Positions 53,016 to 64,000 of a stretch of 64,000 nucleotides of DNA are shown in pieces. The stretch spans positions 18,166,001 to 18,230,000 of the forward strand of contig OZ038456.1 in the NCBI GenBank assembly GCA_964036195.1, written 5' to 3'. Made by a program: the position numbers and the translations under genes. Under the pieces are notes generated by a model that worked only from the letters and a program-made list of their open reading frames with translations, was not told the origin of the DNA and did no database searches. Position 1 is the first letter of the stretch, and every line of letters starts with the position of its first letter. Source of the stretch: Sphaerolaimus hirsutus. Its lineage: Eukaryota; Nematoda; Chromadorea; Monhysterida; Sphaerolaimidae.

Positions 53016-56000
53016 TTAATCAATTCTGTGCCGGGTCACAATGTATTTTTTCCACGGCTTGGCTGGCGCCAAAAATATTCTGCGACCATCTGCGAAAAAT
53101 GGCACTACTCCCTTGTATTGGTGCCTTGTAATGCCTTCCTGCGTTTGAAATCCTCTTTTTTGTGTAATGTCTGATTTTGAGCGTAGTCAAACAGTTTTTC
53201 ACCTAGGGGTAGGGTGTCAACTTTCCGTTCTCGCTTCCCGGCGGAAATTTTTTTTACCCTTTCCGGCAGCTGAAATTTGTACACTTTCCGTTTTCGGGCA
53301 ACCAATTTTTTTACCCATTCCTTTCCGTTTTCTGTAAAAAAATGTTGACACCCTAATTTCACCTAACATTTGAAACGTTTAATTACTCATATACTCACCA
53401 AAACATTGTTAATCAGACCAAAACTTTGCATAATTTTTCTCAATTGGTTCATGTTGGTGTAATTGATCCTGATATCCATGTTAGAAGTTCGGTTTTTCAC
53501 AGTTTGCTGCAGACTTTTTAGGTTGGCTGCGGATACCAAAAATGTATTCACTCACGCATTGACACATTTGAGTGTGAATATAGCTAAATCAAAAGTTTTT
53601 TTGTGTGACGTTGTAGAAATGTGCGGCATTCCTAATCAATCAATAACAACGAATAATAACGAAATCAATTGGAGGTAATACGGTTTCCCAGCGATGTTCC
53701 CTCTGGTGCCACTCCCGGACCCTGTAACATGTCAAATGTCATGCAAAGTGTCAAAAGTTGTGGAAAATGCCCTGCAAAATGGCAACCGAGTTGCCCTTTT
53801 GCAGGGCATTTTCCATGACTTTTGACATTTTACAGGGTCTGGAAGTGCCCTGTGATCTAGCTGGGGTAAACATCGTTGGCACACCCTTCAGGCACGGCTT
53901 ACCAGTGGGTAAAACAGTGGCATTTCTCACTCTGTTGTCAAAATCTGCATCGTATCGATCACCAGTGAGATATTGCAGCAGCTGTGTGTTTCCATCTATA
54001 GGTGTTTGAGGCAATTTCTGGGCCATTTCAACGTGTTGCAAGTATTTCCCGAAGTGCAGCCCACTGGGATATGGGTGTTTTTTTCGATGGGATGGATGGA
54101 TAATTTTATCTATTTTGGAATAGAAAAATGTTTAATTTGTAAAAACTGCCAGTCAATTGAAACATATTGTTCATCATGTTTCTTTCACTGGAAACTAAAA
54201 TGGTTGCATGGTTTTGTCAGGTATGGAAAGTTTCCCACTTTCTTTCCACAGGAAAAGCTGGAGGAATTATCATGGGTTTGGGGGGTTCAATATATATTTT
54301 GGGGGGTAGAAGACAAAAATTGAGAAAAAAGTGCTGTAAAATATCGGTAAAAATCTATTTCAGATGTGAGAATTGGCAAAGAAGGTTTTTCCTTGGTAAA
54401 ATTGGCAAAAATGCCAACACAGTATGATTTAGGCGTTAGTTGAGTTAAAATATAGGTAGAGTTGGCAATTTATGGGGTATACCGTATAGAAGTTTGATTG
54501 AAGGTTAACCCACTACCCCTGGAATAGTGATGTAAAAGCGCCATATGCTATGGCGCTTGGCGCCAAAGTCCTGGCGCTTTTTACATCACTACCCTGGAAA
54601 CACTGAAACCACCCCAAACCCACCCACTAGCACCATTGGTCTGGTGCTTTCCAAACATAACTCTACTGATCTCCGGTCGATAACAGTATCTGTTTTGTCT
54701 CTGTCTTTCGATACCCATCCACCCATCCCAGTCGCACATGCGCGTGGGCATTCGCGCGCCAATGTCGTTTTTTGGCGAGTGGAAAATGTGCTTGGCAAAG
54801 AGCCAACCCCAGCCTGGAGTGTGGGATGTTTTTGCACGTGAAAGGAGTGATATGTTTGGGGGTTAATAACCCAAACCAATTAATTTTGCTCAGGATTTTT
54901 TCCTTTTCTCGAAGGAACCATGGTTCAGACCCTGGTTCGACGATCAGGGTTGAATTTGTTTGAATACAGTTGGGTGCTGGACCTGGGGTAGACTGTAAAA
55001 GTTGCAAAAAAATTACGTGGCAGGCCACTAGAGAATCACCATGTTTAGTTTCAGCAATTTCAGAAAGACACTTGGGACTTGAGTCACATCCAGTTAATTT
55101 AAGTTCAGTAATTAAGGCTTAAACATCCATCCAACCCACCCAATCTAAAGTCACTTCTCCACACTTTATGCATATTTTCCTCGAATGGAGTACTTTGATA
55201 TCTGCCTTTTCTGCCATGAACATTCATTCCTGACACGCAATAAGTCCTATTGTCATTTTGCATTATTTTAATGCCAAATAGCATGTAGTTGAGAAAATCT
55301 GGTGATATAATTAGGTCATCTGAGTGGAGGGGTATTGTTTGAATTGGCAGTTTTCCAAATTGTGAAAGTTTGTTTGTCGTCATGAGAACTGGGGACTTGT
55401 TTTCATGAACATTCTGGTATCGATGTCCATAAAAAGGTCCATTTATGCCTAAGATAAGATTGTCTAGTTTGTTATTTTAGGTGGCGCTGTCTGTTTTTCT
55501 TTGCCGTTGGCGCCAGCGCCATGGCGCTTTTATGTCACTATTGTTTAGTGTTTGACCTCTGTAACTGGAGTATTTGACAGTTGTGACTGGCGCTGGCGCC
55601 TATACGAAAAGCACCACGTATTGTGGCATTGCAATCAGCACATTTCCAGTTCGTACTAGTTATGGAAAAGAGCCATGGCGCTTGGCGCTGGGGTTTTGGA
55701 AAAGCGCCCTGGCGATTTTGGCGCTTGGTGTAAAATTCCTGGCGCTTTTTCATCACTATTTCTTACCTTCCAAAATCACAATGTAGTCATACTTCATCTC
55801 ATCGAAAATCTTTGTCAGTGCATATTTATAGTGTGTACCCACTGTGCAATAGCCCTTCACCGAATTTTTCTGCCTGTTAGCCCAAATCCTATCAGCTTTT
55901 GTTCTGCTGTCATTGTAAAAGTTTAATCTGTCATCCACCTGTGTTTTTTACAAAAGTGTTGGGGTGTTTCGATTTTCATTGAAAATTGGGAAAAATTGCT

Positions 56001-57019
56001 CAAAATTTCATCCACATAGATAGCTGTGCTATTTGGGAGGGCCCATGATAGGAAATTGTTGCCATAAATGTGCCTAGGGATAAATAGATAGCTGGCCAGT
56101 TTGGCCCCACACACGGAAGTCGACATCGACACTAAATGTCAACTGGTTCGATCCCGATTCAAAGCTTGCTGATGAGCCGACGAACGACGTTCAAACGCAA
56201 ACTTTGAATTGGGATCGGAACCAGTTGACATTTGGTGTCGATGTCAACTAGCGTGTGTGGGCCGTTTGGCGGGGGGGGGGGGGGCTGCCCCCGGCCCCCT
56301 CCATTTAAGACCCCTCATTAACGTACCTCGGTGCTTCTCTGGGGGCAGTCGCGATACGTGTAAAGTGCAAAGTAAAGTGTACAGTGTCATGCAAAATGTC
56401 AAGTAAAACAAAAGGAAGATATTTTATTACTGGTTCTTTGTCATTTTGCATGACATTTGACAAATTTGTATGACATTTTACATGGCATTTTACACTTACT
56501 TTCCAATTTACATGGTGCGGGACTGCCACCTGTACTGCCGTAATTGTAGCGGGGTGATCGCAGCCCAAGCTTATTACAATTGAAAAATGAATCTGGCTCG
56601 ATTTTCTTTGTCTGCGAAGTTGACAAAAATGACGAAAGAAATCAAAAATGTGACAAATATTGCCATTTGATCTCACCTGTCTAGTTCTTTTATCAAACCG
56701 ACTGTTTTGTTGGCTCGGCTGCATGCAATTATTAGAATTCCAACTTTGAGTTTCTGAATTTCATCATTCGAATATTCTTTCATCGAATCTCCAATGTCTG
56801 AATTTCGCATACCTATCTATTTCACTTGTCCTTAAGCAACAAATAAATAAAACCAAAATATTCACCTTCGAACATTCCATTTCCAAACTTTGGCATATAT
56901 AGGAAAATGTTTGTGTTTCCAATGCCATATTGCCAGTAGGAGATAACGTCGAGCCATTGACCAATAACGAAAATGTTTAATAAAACTGCTACCACAAATA
57001 TATAGGGTATTTTGGCCAT
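53016..57019 (-). CDS. MGAT1: Alpha-1,3-mannosyl-glycoprotein GlcNAc-transferase I-like (GT13)
   Basis: Adds the first GlcNAc to the high-mannose core, opening hybrid and complex N-glycan synthesis in the Golgi. Exons: 56866-57019, 56677-56797, 56530-56611, 56327-56338, 55767-55938, 55140-55319, 54624-54813, 53850-54063, 53682-53702, 53399-53506, 53016-53138; phases agree, about 457 residues, near the usual 445. N-terminal signal anchor AKIPYIFVVAVLLNIFVIG; then GILIIACSR (about 72), SIVISLGCDH, HYKYALTKIFDEM, the metal-binding EDD at 179-181, SPDFLNYML, YCVSGMN, WDGWM with D269 at the catalytic-base position, RPEISRVMFGKH (285), INYTNMNQLRKIMQSFGL and GRRIFLAPAKPW at the end. Two introns are introner-like elements. 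The 12-nt and 21-nt exons fit the frame but are tentative, and the donor after exon 8 is not GT. A MITE abuts the start codon. Confidence 0.88.
53209..53357. mobile_element. GGTGTCAAC inverted-repeat element in the last MGAT1 intron
   Basis: A 149-bp element from GGGTGTCAACTTTCCGTTC to TGTTGACACCC, with TTTCCG words and their complements in between. It is inside the intron before the last exon. Confidence 0.65.
53703..53849 (-). mobile_element. Introner-like element in MGAT1 gene
   Basis: On the minus strand the exon ends TCACAG, then GGCACTTCCAGACCCTG..., ending CCGGGAGTGGCACCAG before AGGGAACATCG. The two ends are inverted repeats of the GGTGCCACTCCCGGACC type and CAG is on both sides. The donor end has lost bases relative to the family, leaving GG where GT is expected, so the splice donor is uncertain. 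Confidence 0.65.
54528..54592. mobile_element. GGCGCT palindrome element, minimal copy
   Basis: Runs from AGTGATGTAAAAGCGCC to GGCGCTTTTTACATCACTA, about 65 bp and almost wholly terminal inverted repeat. It shows most clearly the ends of this family. It lies in an intron of the MGAT1-like gene. Confidence 0.7.
55490..55765. mobile_element. GGCGCT palindrome elements in MGAT1 intron
   Basis: Two blocks, about 55490-55540 ending TTTTATGTCACTA and about 55587-55760 ending GGCGCTTTTTCATCACTA. The second ends just before the donor of exon 5 (55766). Confidence 0.6.
56103..56268. mobile_element. CACACTAGTTGACA-type inverted-repeat element
   Basis: GGCCCCACACACGGAAGTCG at the left and GTCAACTAGCGTGTGTGGGCC at the right, with AATGTCAACTGGTTCGATCC and its complement inside. 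It lies in the MGAT1 intron next to the 12-nt exon. Confidence 0.65.
56339..56529 (-). mobile_element. Introner-like element = intron 3 of MGAT1 gene
   Basis: A 191-bp intron that is wholly the element. On the minus strand the exon ends GTACAG, the intron starts GTGGCAGTCCCGC and ends GCGACTGCCCCCAG. The ends are inverted repeats, GT and AG are canonical, and CAG stands on both sides. The interior has TGTAAAATGCCATGTAAAATG words as in the 7TM introns. Confidence 0.75.
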
Positions 57020-57223
57020 AATGTGCCTGCACACGCTAGTTTTCACACGAAATTCCTAAAACTCACAAATCAGCTTAGCGGATATTTGAGTTTTCTACAA
57101 TGAGGTGGCCGTCAACTACAGTTGACGGGGATTAAAAATGACTCGTTGTGGAAAACTCAAACACGTTCAAAGCCCATTAATAAGTTTTCGAAATTTCGTG
57201 TGAAAACTAGTGTGCGCAGGGCC
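57020..57223. mobile_element. ACTAGTGTGC inverted-repeat element at MGAT1 start
   Basis: About 200 bp, from GTGCCTGCACACGCTAGTTT to AAACTAGTGTGCGCAGGGCC, closely related to 6149-6347. Its left end is within a few bases of the MGAT1 start codon, so the 5' UTR or an upstream splice site must lie in or beyond the element. Confidence 0.7.
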
Positions 57224-57414
57224 AATTTGACTGATCAAATGGTTCTTCCTGACAAATGTACGGTATAAATTCACCCTACTATACGTTAGAATTTGTTATA
57301 TACCTAATTTCCACCTTTCGCATGCGTATGAAACTAGGCAAATGTCATGTTGGTGGCTTACTTAACTACTCATGTCATATTTGTCCCATAGATCCATCAT
57401 AAGCATTCTGAAGA

Positions 57415-57798
57415 TACCGTATTTCCGCGAAATCCCCCCTCAAAATGAGCACGCTAACTCCCCCCCCCCCGTTGAAATTCCCCACCCAAAATGAGTGTAA
57501 CAAGGATGTATTTGTCAAAAACTGCAATTTGTTATCTGTGTAAAAAATGTAGAACACACATAAAAACAATGACTGAGTTACGTTAGGACAGGGCTTTTAC
57601 CATCTACATACTCATTATATTACACCGGTAATTGTTGCATTTCTTCTACACCTGTGTACTTTACAAACAACGAATAAGTACTGCGGGTTCAAAAATATTC
57701 TGGGGGAAAAATAACTAACTCCCCTCTCGAAATACCCCCCTCAAAATTTGCACTCTTGAAAATAAACCCCCCTGGGGGCATTGCGAGGACATACGGTA
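57415..57798. mobile_element. CCGTATTTCC-family element
   Basis: From TACCGTATTTCCGCGAAATC to GGACATACGGTA, 384 bp, with C tracts at the left and CCCCCCTGGGGG at the right. Confidence 0.7.
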
Positions 57799-59552
57799 CA
57801 TAATGATGTATTATTGTTATGATACCGCGCCCCACCAAGGTTCAGCGGTTTATCAATTTCTCAATTGGACTGCTCCCAATCAGAGTTGTTAAAAGTACCA
57901 AACTTTTTCAAAGTATATGTAAATGCAACGTATTTATTTTTTACTCACCCTGAGTACAGAAAACGTAAAGTTGATTTTTTACTTTTACTCATGTGATAAA
58001 CGTGAGTAAATGTACTTTTACCGCGGAAAACGTAAAAGTGAGTATTATTGGAAATTTTGCCATGATTTTCAAGTTCAAAAGCACTAATTTCCAGATTTTG
58101 CCAATTTTCACCTTCAAAATCGCCTTTTTTGAGCCTTGTTGTCTATCATATAGGCCATGGCGCCATTGACGCTTGGCGCCCTTTTTTCTGTGGCGCCCTT
58201 GGCGCCTGGCACCCACATTCTGAAAGGCGCCATGGCGCCCTTGGCGCTTGGCGCCCTTTTTCCGTGGCGCCCTGCCTAAAAGGGCGCAAAAACAGCACCA
58301 GCAGGGTTTCAAGGTGAGTGCTGTATAAATGGGGGAAAAATGAAAAACGCATCCGTGGATGATCTAAATTCGCCAGAAAAAAGGACAAAGTGGTGTGAGT
58401 GGGTGAAAATCTCTTGTGCAATGGTTCATCAGATGTGTCATACAGATCAGAAAACGAGAATGATGGACCGTTGAATTTACAAAATTATAAATCAACGGAT
58501 TCAAATCGTTGCAATTCCGTTTTTGTACATTTGAAGGAAACATTGATTGGAAAGTCTATTTTAAGTGAACGGGTTGTTGTCAAATGACAATTTCCTTTGT
58601 GTTGAATTCGTCTTGTGGATTTTACTTAGAAAAATTTGTTGCTAGTGTTGTTTTTGTTCATTACATACTGGAGAACGCGAATTAGAAGTGAATGCGTGTA
58701 CTAGGGTGCTGTAGAAACATTTTTCAAATGGCGTCGGGCCAGGATATGGGATGGGTTTAGATGTGTTATGGCACAGACCCGGCGCCCTTGGCGCTGGCGC
58801 CCACTTTCTGAATGCCCTTCTTTCTGGCGCTTTTCCATCACTAGTCAAGGTCAACTCAGATTTCTGCTTCACGTGTCGCAGAGCGATGTTTCAATGCCTT
58901 CGCCGTCATATTTATTTTTCAACATTTGTAGATCCCTCTGTGACACGTAATGAAATCTGAGTTGACACAGATCAGTTGACACACATGTTTCAACTAGTGT
59001 GCCAATGGGGAGGATAATGATGGTAATTTTCACAGTGGTAATCCCCCTTCATGTACTGATGATTATCCTACACAGCAAAATATGCGAAACCTATCCATGT
59101 GTACAGATGGTAATCGGTAATCGCGGGGAATGTAAATGTTTGGTCGCACGCCGGTTCGCCATTGTCTACTGGGGTATACAAATGGGTAATGGGTGTATCC
59201 AAAAACTTTTTTGGCCGGCAGCCAAATAATCATACGGGGAATCTCCGGTAAAAAAATTGTGTTGTCTAGAAAAATTGTTGCTTCGGATTAGAAATTTGGG
59301 GTCCGGTAATGGATTCCAAAAAAAATTTTATGCTTACGCTTTTTTTAAGCTTTCCTAGGTACTCTGCAAATACCTTATGCTTTTAGTATCCATACTCAAA
59401 ATTTGTAAAGTGTATTTACGCTTACGCTTTCCAAAAATACCAGTATTTTAACAACTCTGATATAAACGCCTACCAGGAATACTTTTCCTGTACTTGACTA
59501 CTTTCAAAAACTATACGTAAACGCGGGTACAGGAACTTTTTCGGAGGAAACG

Positions 59553-60835
59553 TACCGTATGTCTCCGAGTATAATCCCCCCAGATCATAGCGCCCGGGGC
59601 ACTATATGTACATTGCAAAAAGGGAGTGCTCTCGAGTTGCCCAATACAGTTTCATATCGTAAAGTTTCATACAGTGCCATTTGATCTCGGGAGCGTGCGG
59701 ACTTGTGGCTGATTGTATGTTTTCATCTCATATTATTCCCGGTACGTCCGGCTATGCTCAATGCACTACACACGCGCCCAGCAAAAACTTCGGTAATGAA
59801 CGCTTCATAAGGATTTGTAAAAAACTGAAGTGGTAGTTGACAGTTCGGGAAAGATAATTGATGCACACACAGCGCAAAAGTGAAAGTAAATATCTGGAAT
59901 TGTATAATTATCAAAGAAAGGGCTGTCGCGGCAGAGTCAAAAGCGATCCGGATGGCGCAGATTGTGTTGTCAAGCAGATGTGAAGTGCAGTTTTTTAGGG
60001 TCGATTCAGGGTCGTTTTTATTTACCGTATTTCCTCGAAATACCCCCGGGGGGTTTATTTTTTCAGAGTGAGAATTTTGAGGGGGGGTAATTTCGAGGGG
60101 GTGGTATTATTTCGCCAGAATTTTTTTGAAAGCCCAGTACTAAAAGGTCGTCTGAAACGTACGCAGACCTCGAAAAATGCAACAAAAATCGCCATATATA
60201 AGACTCTAAAGACATTTATAAGTGTGTAGACGTACAAACACTGTTCTCACATAACAGAGTCATCGTTTTTAACGTGTGTTCTGCATTGCCGGGATGACAA
60301 ACCGCAGCCTTTGTCATTCACGTTCTCTATACACTAAATTTGGGGGGGGGGGTATTTCGAGGGGGGGTTTGTAAGTTCATAGTGTCTATTTTGAGGAGGG
60401 GTATTTCGAGGAAATACGGTATTTATTTGTCAACCTGTTTATTTAATCATTTGTCATGGGATTGGGACCATCTTTTTGGGATCGTGATTGGTGCTGCAAA
60501 AAGTTCCATGCATAATGCCCGGCACTATGCAATGCACAAAAAAATATTTGGGCAACAAAGCGGATTACGTAAGTCTCTCACGCAAATTTTCTCTTGCTGG
60601 CGCGTGCTGGCATAAAGCTGAAAGAATCTAAAGTGGTGGGTTGCGAGGCGACGCGCGTCTGGTCGAGTGTCTCGGTTTGATTGTACATTCACCCTGCAAT
60701 CGTGCATCGGCAGTGGCATTAGGTGAATTGCATAGTGCCCGCGCCCGGGCACTATGCACAGCACTCGGAAAGTGTTTGGAAATAACCCAAAAATTTGTAT
60801 AGTGCCCCAGGAATTATACTCGGAGCCATACCGTA
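59553..60835. mobile_element. CTCCGAGTAT inverted-repeat element (second nesting level)
   Basis: The left end TACCGTATGTCTCCGAGTAT and the right end ATACTCGGAGCCATACCGTA are inverted repeats. CCCGGGCACTAT words lie near both ends. It is inserted in the hAT-like element. Confidence 0.72.
60023..60421. mobile_element. CCGTATTTCC element (third nesting level)
   Basis: A 399-bp intact copy very similar to 15732-16144, including the ACGTGTGTTCTGCATTG core. It lies inside the element at 59553-60835. Confidence 0.75.
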
Positions 60836-60886
60836 AACGTATTTATTGAGTAAAAGTAAATACGTTTTAACAACAATGCTCCCAAT

Positions 60887-61293
60887 TAGCTCCCAGATTA
60901 TACTTAATTAATTTTTAATGGAAAACACCATTTTGAACACTACTCCCGATTTGTCACTTGACAACTTATCACTTGCTTATATTGTCACTTTTCCACTCCT
61001 GGAAGTGGACCCCAGTCACAGTTGTCACAGGGGTATCTGCTCCCGCATTGAATAGTTCCGCCCTGTAAGACGACTCAGGAAAGAATAATTTCCCGCCTTG
61101 AATAATTTCCCCCTGAAGGTATAAGATCAATTTGTTGTGTTCAATTTAAACAATAAATGACATTTTATTGTGTTTATTAAGCATATTTTCTGGAATGATG
61201 GATGGAATTGAAAATTGAAAATGATGAAAATTTGGATGAATAATTAATCCCTCAAATAATTCCCCAAGGGGATTATTCAAGCAAATACGGTAG

Positions 61294-61344
<51 letters not shown>

Positions 61345-61345
61345 T
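60887..61345. repeat. Spacer with TTCCCC repeat ends and a (TA)n tract
   Basis: AATTAATCCCTCAAATAATT and GGGGATTATTCAAGCAAATACGGTA form the end of a degraded element (to 61292). A pure TA run of about 44 bp follows at 61297-61340. No gene. Confidence 0.6.
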
Positions 61346-64000
61346 ACACATCTTATTTAGACCGCATTCGCGTGGTTTTCCGTAATTTCAAAAGTTTTGA
61401 TTTTCAACTTTTTTGAATGATGGAAATGAAATATTTTATAAATATGCACAATGCCTTGCTCAATCATGATTTGTTCAGCCTCGCTGCCTAAGCCTAGGTT
61501 TGCCTGTACATTTAAGTTCATAGATAATATACCCATGCACACAATTTAGATCACATGTGTTTCTTGTTGTTGGGGTTTGTTGGGGGTGTTTGTTCTATGC
61601 AGCCTCATCACAACTAATCAGAATTGTTTGGGACAAAATTCATTAACATTTATTGACATGGTAACAGCATGAGACAAATTGGCTTTTGTTCCAATTCTCA
61701 GTGTATTGATATTATAATTGTTTGAATAATAAATTGTGTGAATGTTTTGTAATTGTATATGATAATAAAGTGCTTGCAAATGCATTTTGTTTCCATAATA
61801 AGTTTGTATAAAAAGAAAACTTCAGAAACCCAAAATCAAAGTCAACTTCAATTTATATCATAAAAGCAAACCAAAAATCACATCCACATATTGAAATCAT
61901 GTGGAAATTGGAATATATTAACAATAATATGCAAAAAGAAAGCAGATTATGCATTTCATATAATAAATGGAATCAATTCTGTGGTAGATCATTTCAATGG
62001 AATCAACTTAGTAAAAAACAGTGAAAATGGATATAATTAAATTGTTTCTAACAGAAAAGCATGGGCCAATTCTGCATGTTGTCAAGTGATAGATACAGTG
62101 ATAATTTAACTTGTCTGTGGTGAGTAATGTTTTAAGTGAAAAAATCACCTATAACATTACTTGCATCTTTACTTATCACTCATAATACTGCCACTTATCA
62201 CTTTACATATTTACCAGATGACAAAATGACTAATTGTCACCTGTAAAACAAATATGGTTTTGATTAGCTAAAACAACAATGGTTTTGATAAGCAGATCAC
62301 TTTTGAATAACAGAATTTCACATTTTCCTTAAAGGCTTGAATAAATATGTACCAAATGTGTATTTTAATCTATGGGATTGGGGGAGTATGATTTCATGGT
62401 GACTGCATTCAAACAAACAAGTGTAATTTAATTTGACTGTAAGCACTTTTTAATGCAGTGCAATGAAGGAGCATTTACCTTGCCATGAGTACATGGTTAT
62501 GAAAATCACTAATTGGCATAAAATGTACAAATTTTAATAGGGGGATGTACATGCATTGTCTATGTTTCTTGCATGTTTATTGAATGTCAACTGACAAATT
62601 TAATTGTGTGCTTCTTACCAGCATATCTGTTAAAACAGGTTACTATAGCTAAATTGGCATATTGTATTCAAACTTTTACAGGGTTTTGTAGCATTACAGC
62701 AGGTGAGAAAGGACATTATGAAAAAGAACACTAATTTATATAGGGAAAATCAATGAGTTGGAGCTGCAGATGGGCAGTGTGCAAACCAGAATTTTCTGAT
62801 TGTTCTATTTTAAGGAATAGAAACTTCAAAAAAAATTAATGGCATTTACCCACACACAAATACATATGAATGTTGGTTCAAAATACCCATGTTTCAAAAA
62901 TGGCAAAGAATTCAGACCATATTCTAAAATTTTTATTTCCCAATTTGCACATCGACAATGCACAGTTCATTGATCACCTAATAAATATATAAACATTTGT
63001 TTAGGTATGGCAAAATAATAGTTGGCATTGTCAATTTCACAATAAATACTAGTGCAATAACTCAAATAGCAGGAAATTTAACTATCTTTATCACTAATTA
63101 AAAACTAAAGGCAAAGCATGGAGATATTTGCAGCACTGCTAGACTTTATAAAAAAAGCAGGAACAAACTCTGTCATTAGGCACAATGAAACTGCATGACT
63201 ATCTTTGTCTGAAAGAGAACCAAATTTAAAAAGTCCCCCACAACCAGTAAAAAACATTAAAGCTCTGTTGGTCTATTCAAGTTTCTTAATTTTTAAATTG
63301 CATTCATCATCATCTAGTGATGGTAAAGTGCCAGGTGACAATGGAGCCATGGCACCATTCAAAAAAATTAAGCTTGGCACCATGATTAGGATGTCGACTA
63401 CCCAATTTTCTGAAGGCATTTTTTTCTGCCTCATTTTTAAGTTTTTGGCTCAAATTTCATGTTCAGCCAGACCGGTGTACCTGCATGCAGGTTTTGCAAT
63501 TATGCAGTTTTTTTCTGTTTCCAGTGCAGTGTGATTTCTACAAATTTTCCCATTTCTAACAAAAGTTCTGCAATTTTTCTATTTCCAGCAATATTTCCGC
63601 AATTTTTTATTATTTTGGACAGAATTTTTACATTGTCCCCTGTTTCCATACAAATTTTGCTCTTTACTTTCTTGCATTTCATTGTTACATTTTCCTGCAA
63701 GTGCAAAAAAATTCATTTCCATTTCGTGTAAAAAATTGTTTTGGCACCTTAACCATGATGCCATCTGACAAAATTGTGTCAGGTGCAATGTCACTTTTCC
63801 ATTTCATTTTTACTGATATTTTGAATTTACCAACTTTGCATTAAGGTCAATCAACTCTGACACATAGAGATTCATTTTTGGATGATAAAGCAATAGAATT
63901 CTGCTACAACAAATTCAACATAAGATAACATTCCTACCACTCTGGACAAAGCCATTGTTAACAAAGCCTGGAACTCATGGCAGGCAACATGAGACAATGG
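61346..64000. other. AT-rich intergenic, no gene seen
   Basis: About 2.65 kb with only short frames. A degraded AGTGATGG...GGCACCATG palindrome element occurs near 63316-63385. A plus-strand frame at 63205-63534 has no family resemblance. Confidence 0.5.

Larger units (their letters stand above)
57881..60878. mobile_element. hAT-like element, 3.0 kb, with nested insertions
   Basis: The ends are CAGAGTTGTTAAAAG and TTTTAACAACAATG, flanked by an exact 8-bp duplication CTCCCAAT (57873-57880 and 60879-60886). The interior contains GGCGCT palindromes (about 58155-58285 and 58775-58845), a CAACTAGTGTGCC element ending near 59006, and a 1.28-kb element at 59553-60835 that itself holds a CCGTATTTCC element. 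No transposase frame seen. Confidence 0.8.

Noticed and set aside
61296-61340. TA run as a possible regulatory TATA region
   Set aside because: A simple dinucleotide repeat at the edge of a degraded element, with no gene nearby.

Overview
The window is eukaryotic, animal nuclear DNA. Every gene I can support is split into short exons by GT-AG introns, and most of the sequence is mobile-element debris. The genes are metazoan families: a BROX-type BRO1 protein, an MGAT1-type glycosyltransferase, a WDR43/UTP5-type ribosome-biogenesis protein, Cys-loop receptor channels and divergent 7TM chemoreceptor-like proteins. The 7TM proteins recall nematode serpentine receptors, so a nematode or another small ecdysozoan is my best guess, but the species is not proven. 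Intron-exon models were built by hand from splice sites, reading phase and family knowledge. No transcript evidence was available.

Layout. 1-5.9 kb: an LTR retrotransposon (minus strand) with 369-bp LTRs, gag and protease, but no reverse transcriptase. 6-8.4 kb: small inverted-repeat elements. 8.4-11.0 kb: BROX (plus strand, 5' exons not found) ending in a CVVS prenylation box. 11-14 kb: large hairpin elements, one nested inside another. 14.05-23.66 kb and 28.69-39.80 kb: two copies of a tandem duplication. Each carries, on the minus strand, a complete 340-residue 7TM receptor and a nine-exon Cys-loop channel. Between them lie a 2.3-kb satellite (24.5-26.8 kb) and a 200-bp assembly gap (27,858-28,057). 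40-45 kb: nested hAT-like and other elements, no gene seen. 45.4-51.9 kb: ten-exon UTP12-domain gene (plus strand). 53.0-57.0 kb: an apparently complete eleven-exon MGAT1-like gene (minus strand). 57.4-60.9 kb: a three-level nest of elements. 61-64 kb: AT-rich, no gene seen.

The most interesting observation is a family of short inverted-repeat elements (ends like GGTGCCACTCCCAGACC, body built of repeated TGTAAAATG-type words). Their ends coincide with intron boundaries in two unrelated genes, twice in the 7TM gene and twice in the MGAT1 gene. In all four introns the exon ends in CAG and the intron ends in CAG. This is what is expected of introners, transposable elements that create new introns on insertion. 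The same family also sits in the first intron of the channel gene.

The duplication carries good internal evidence of its history. Copy A keeps an intact element across its left edge and copy B keeps an intact hAT-like element, with its 8-bp target duplication, across its right edge. The novel joint is therefore between them, as in a true tandem duplication. One copy also carries a TA-flanked hairpin element missing from the other, a natural filled/empty site pair. The genes do not form one pathway: BROX, MGAT1 and the UTP12 protein are housekeeping, while the channel and 7TM receptor look like a recently duplicated sensory or signalling pair.
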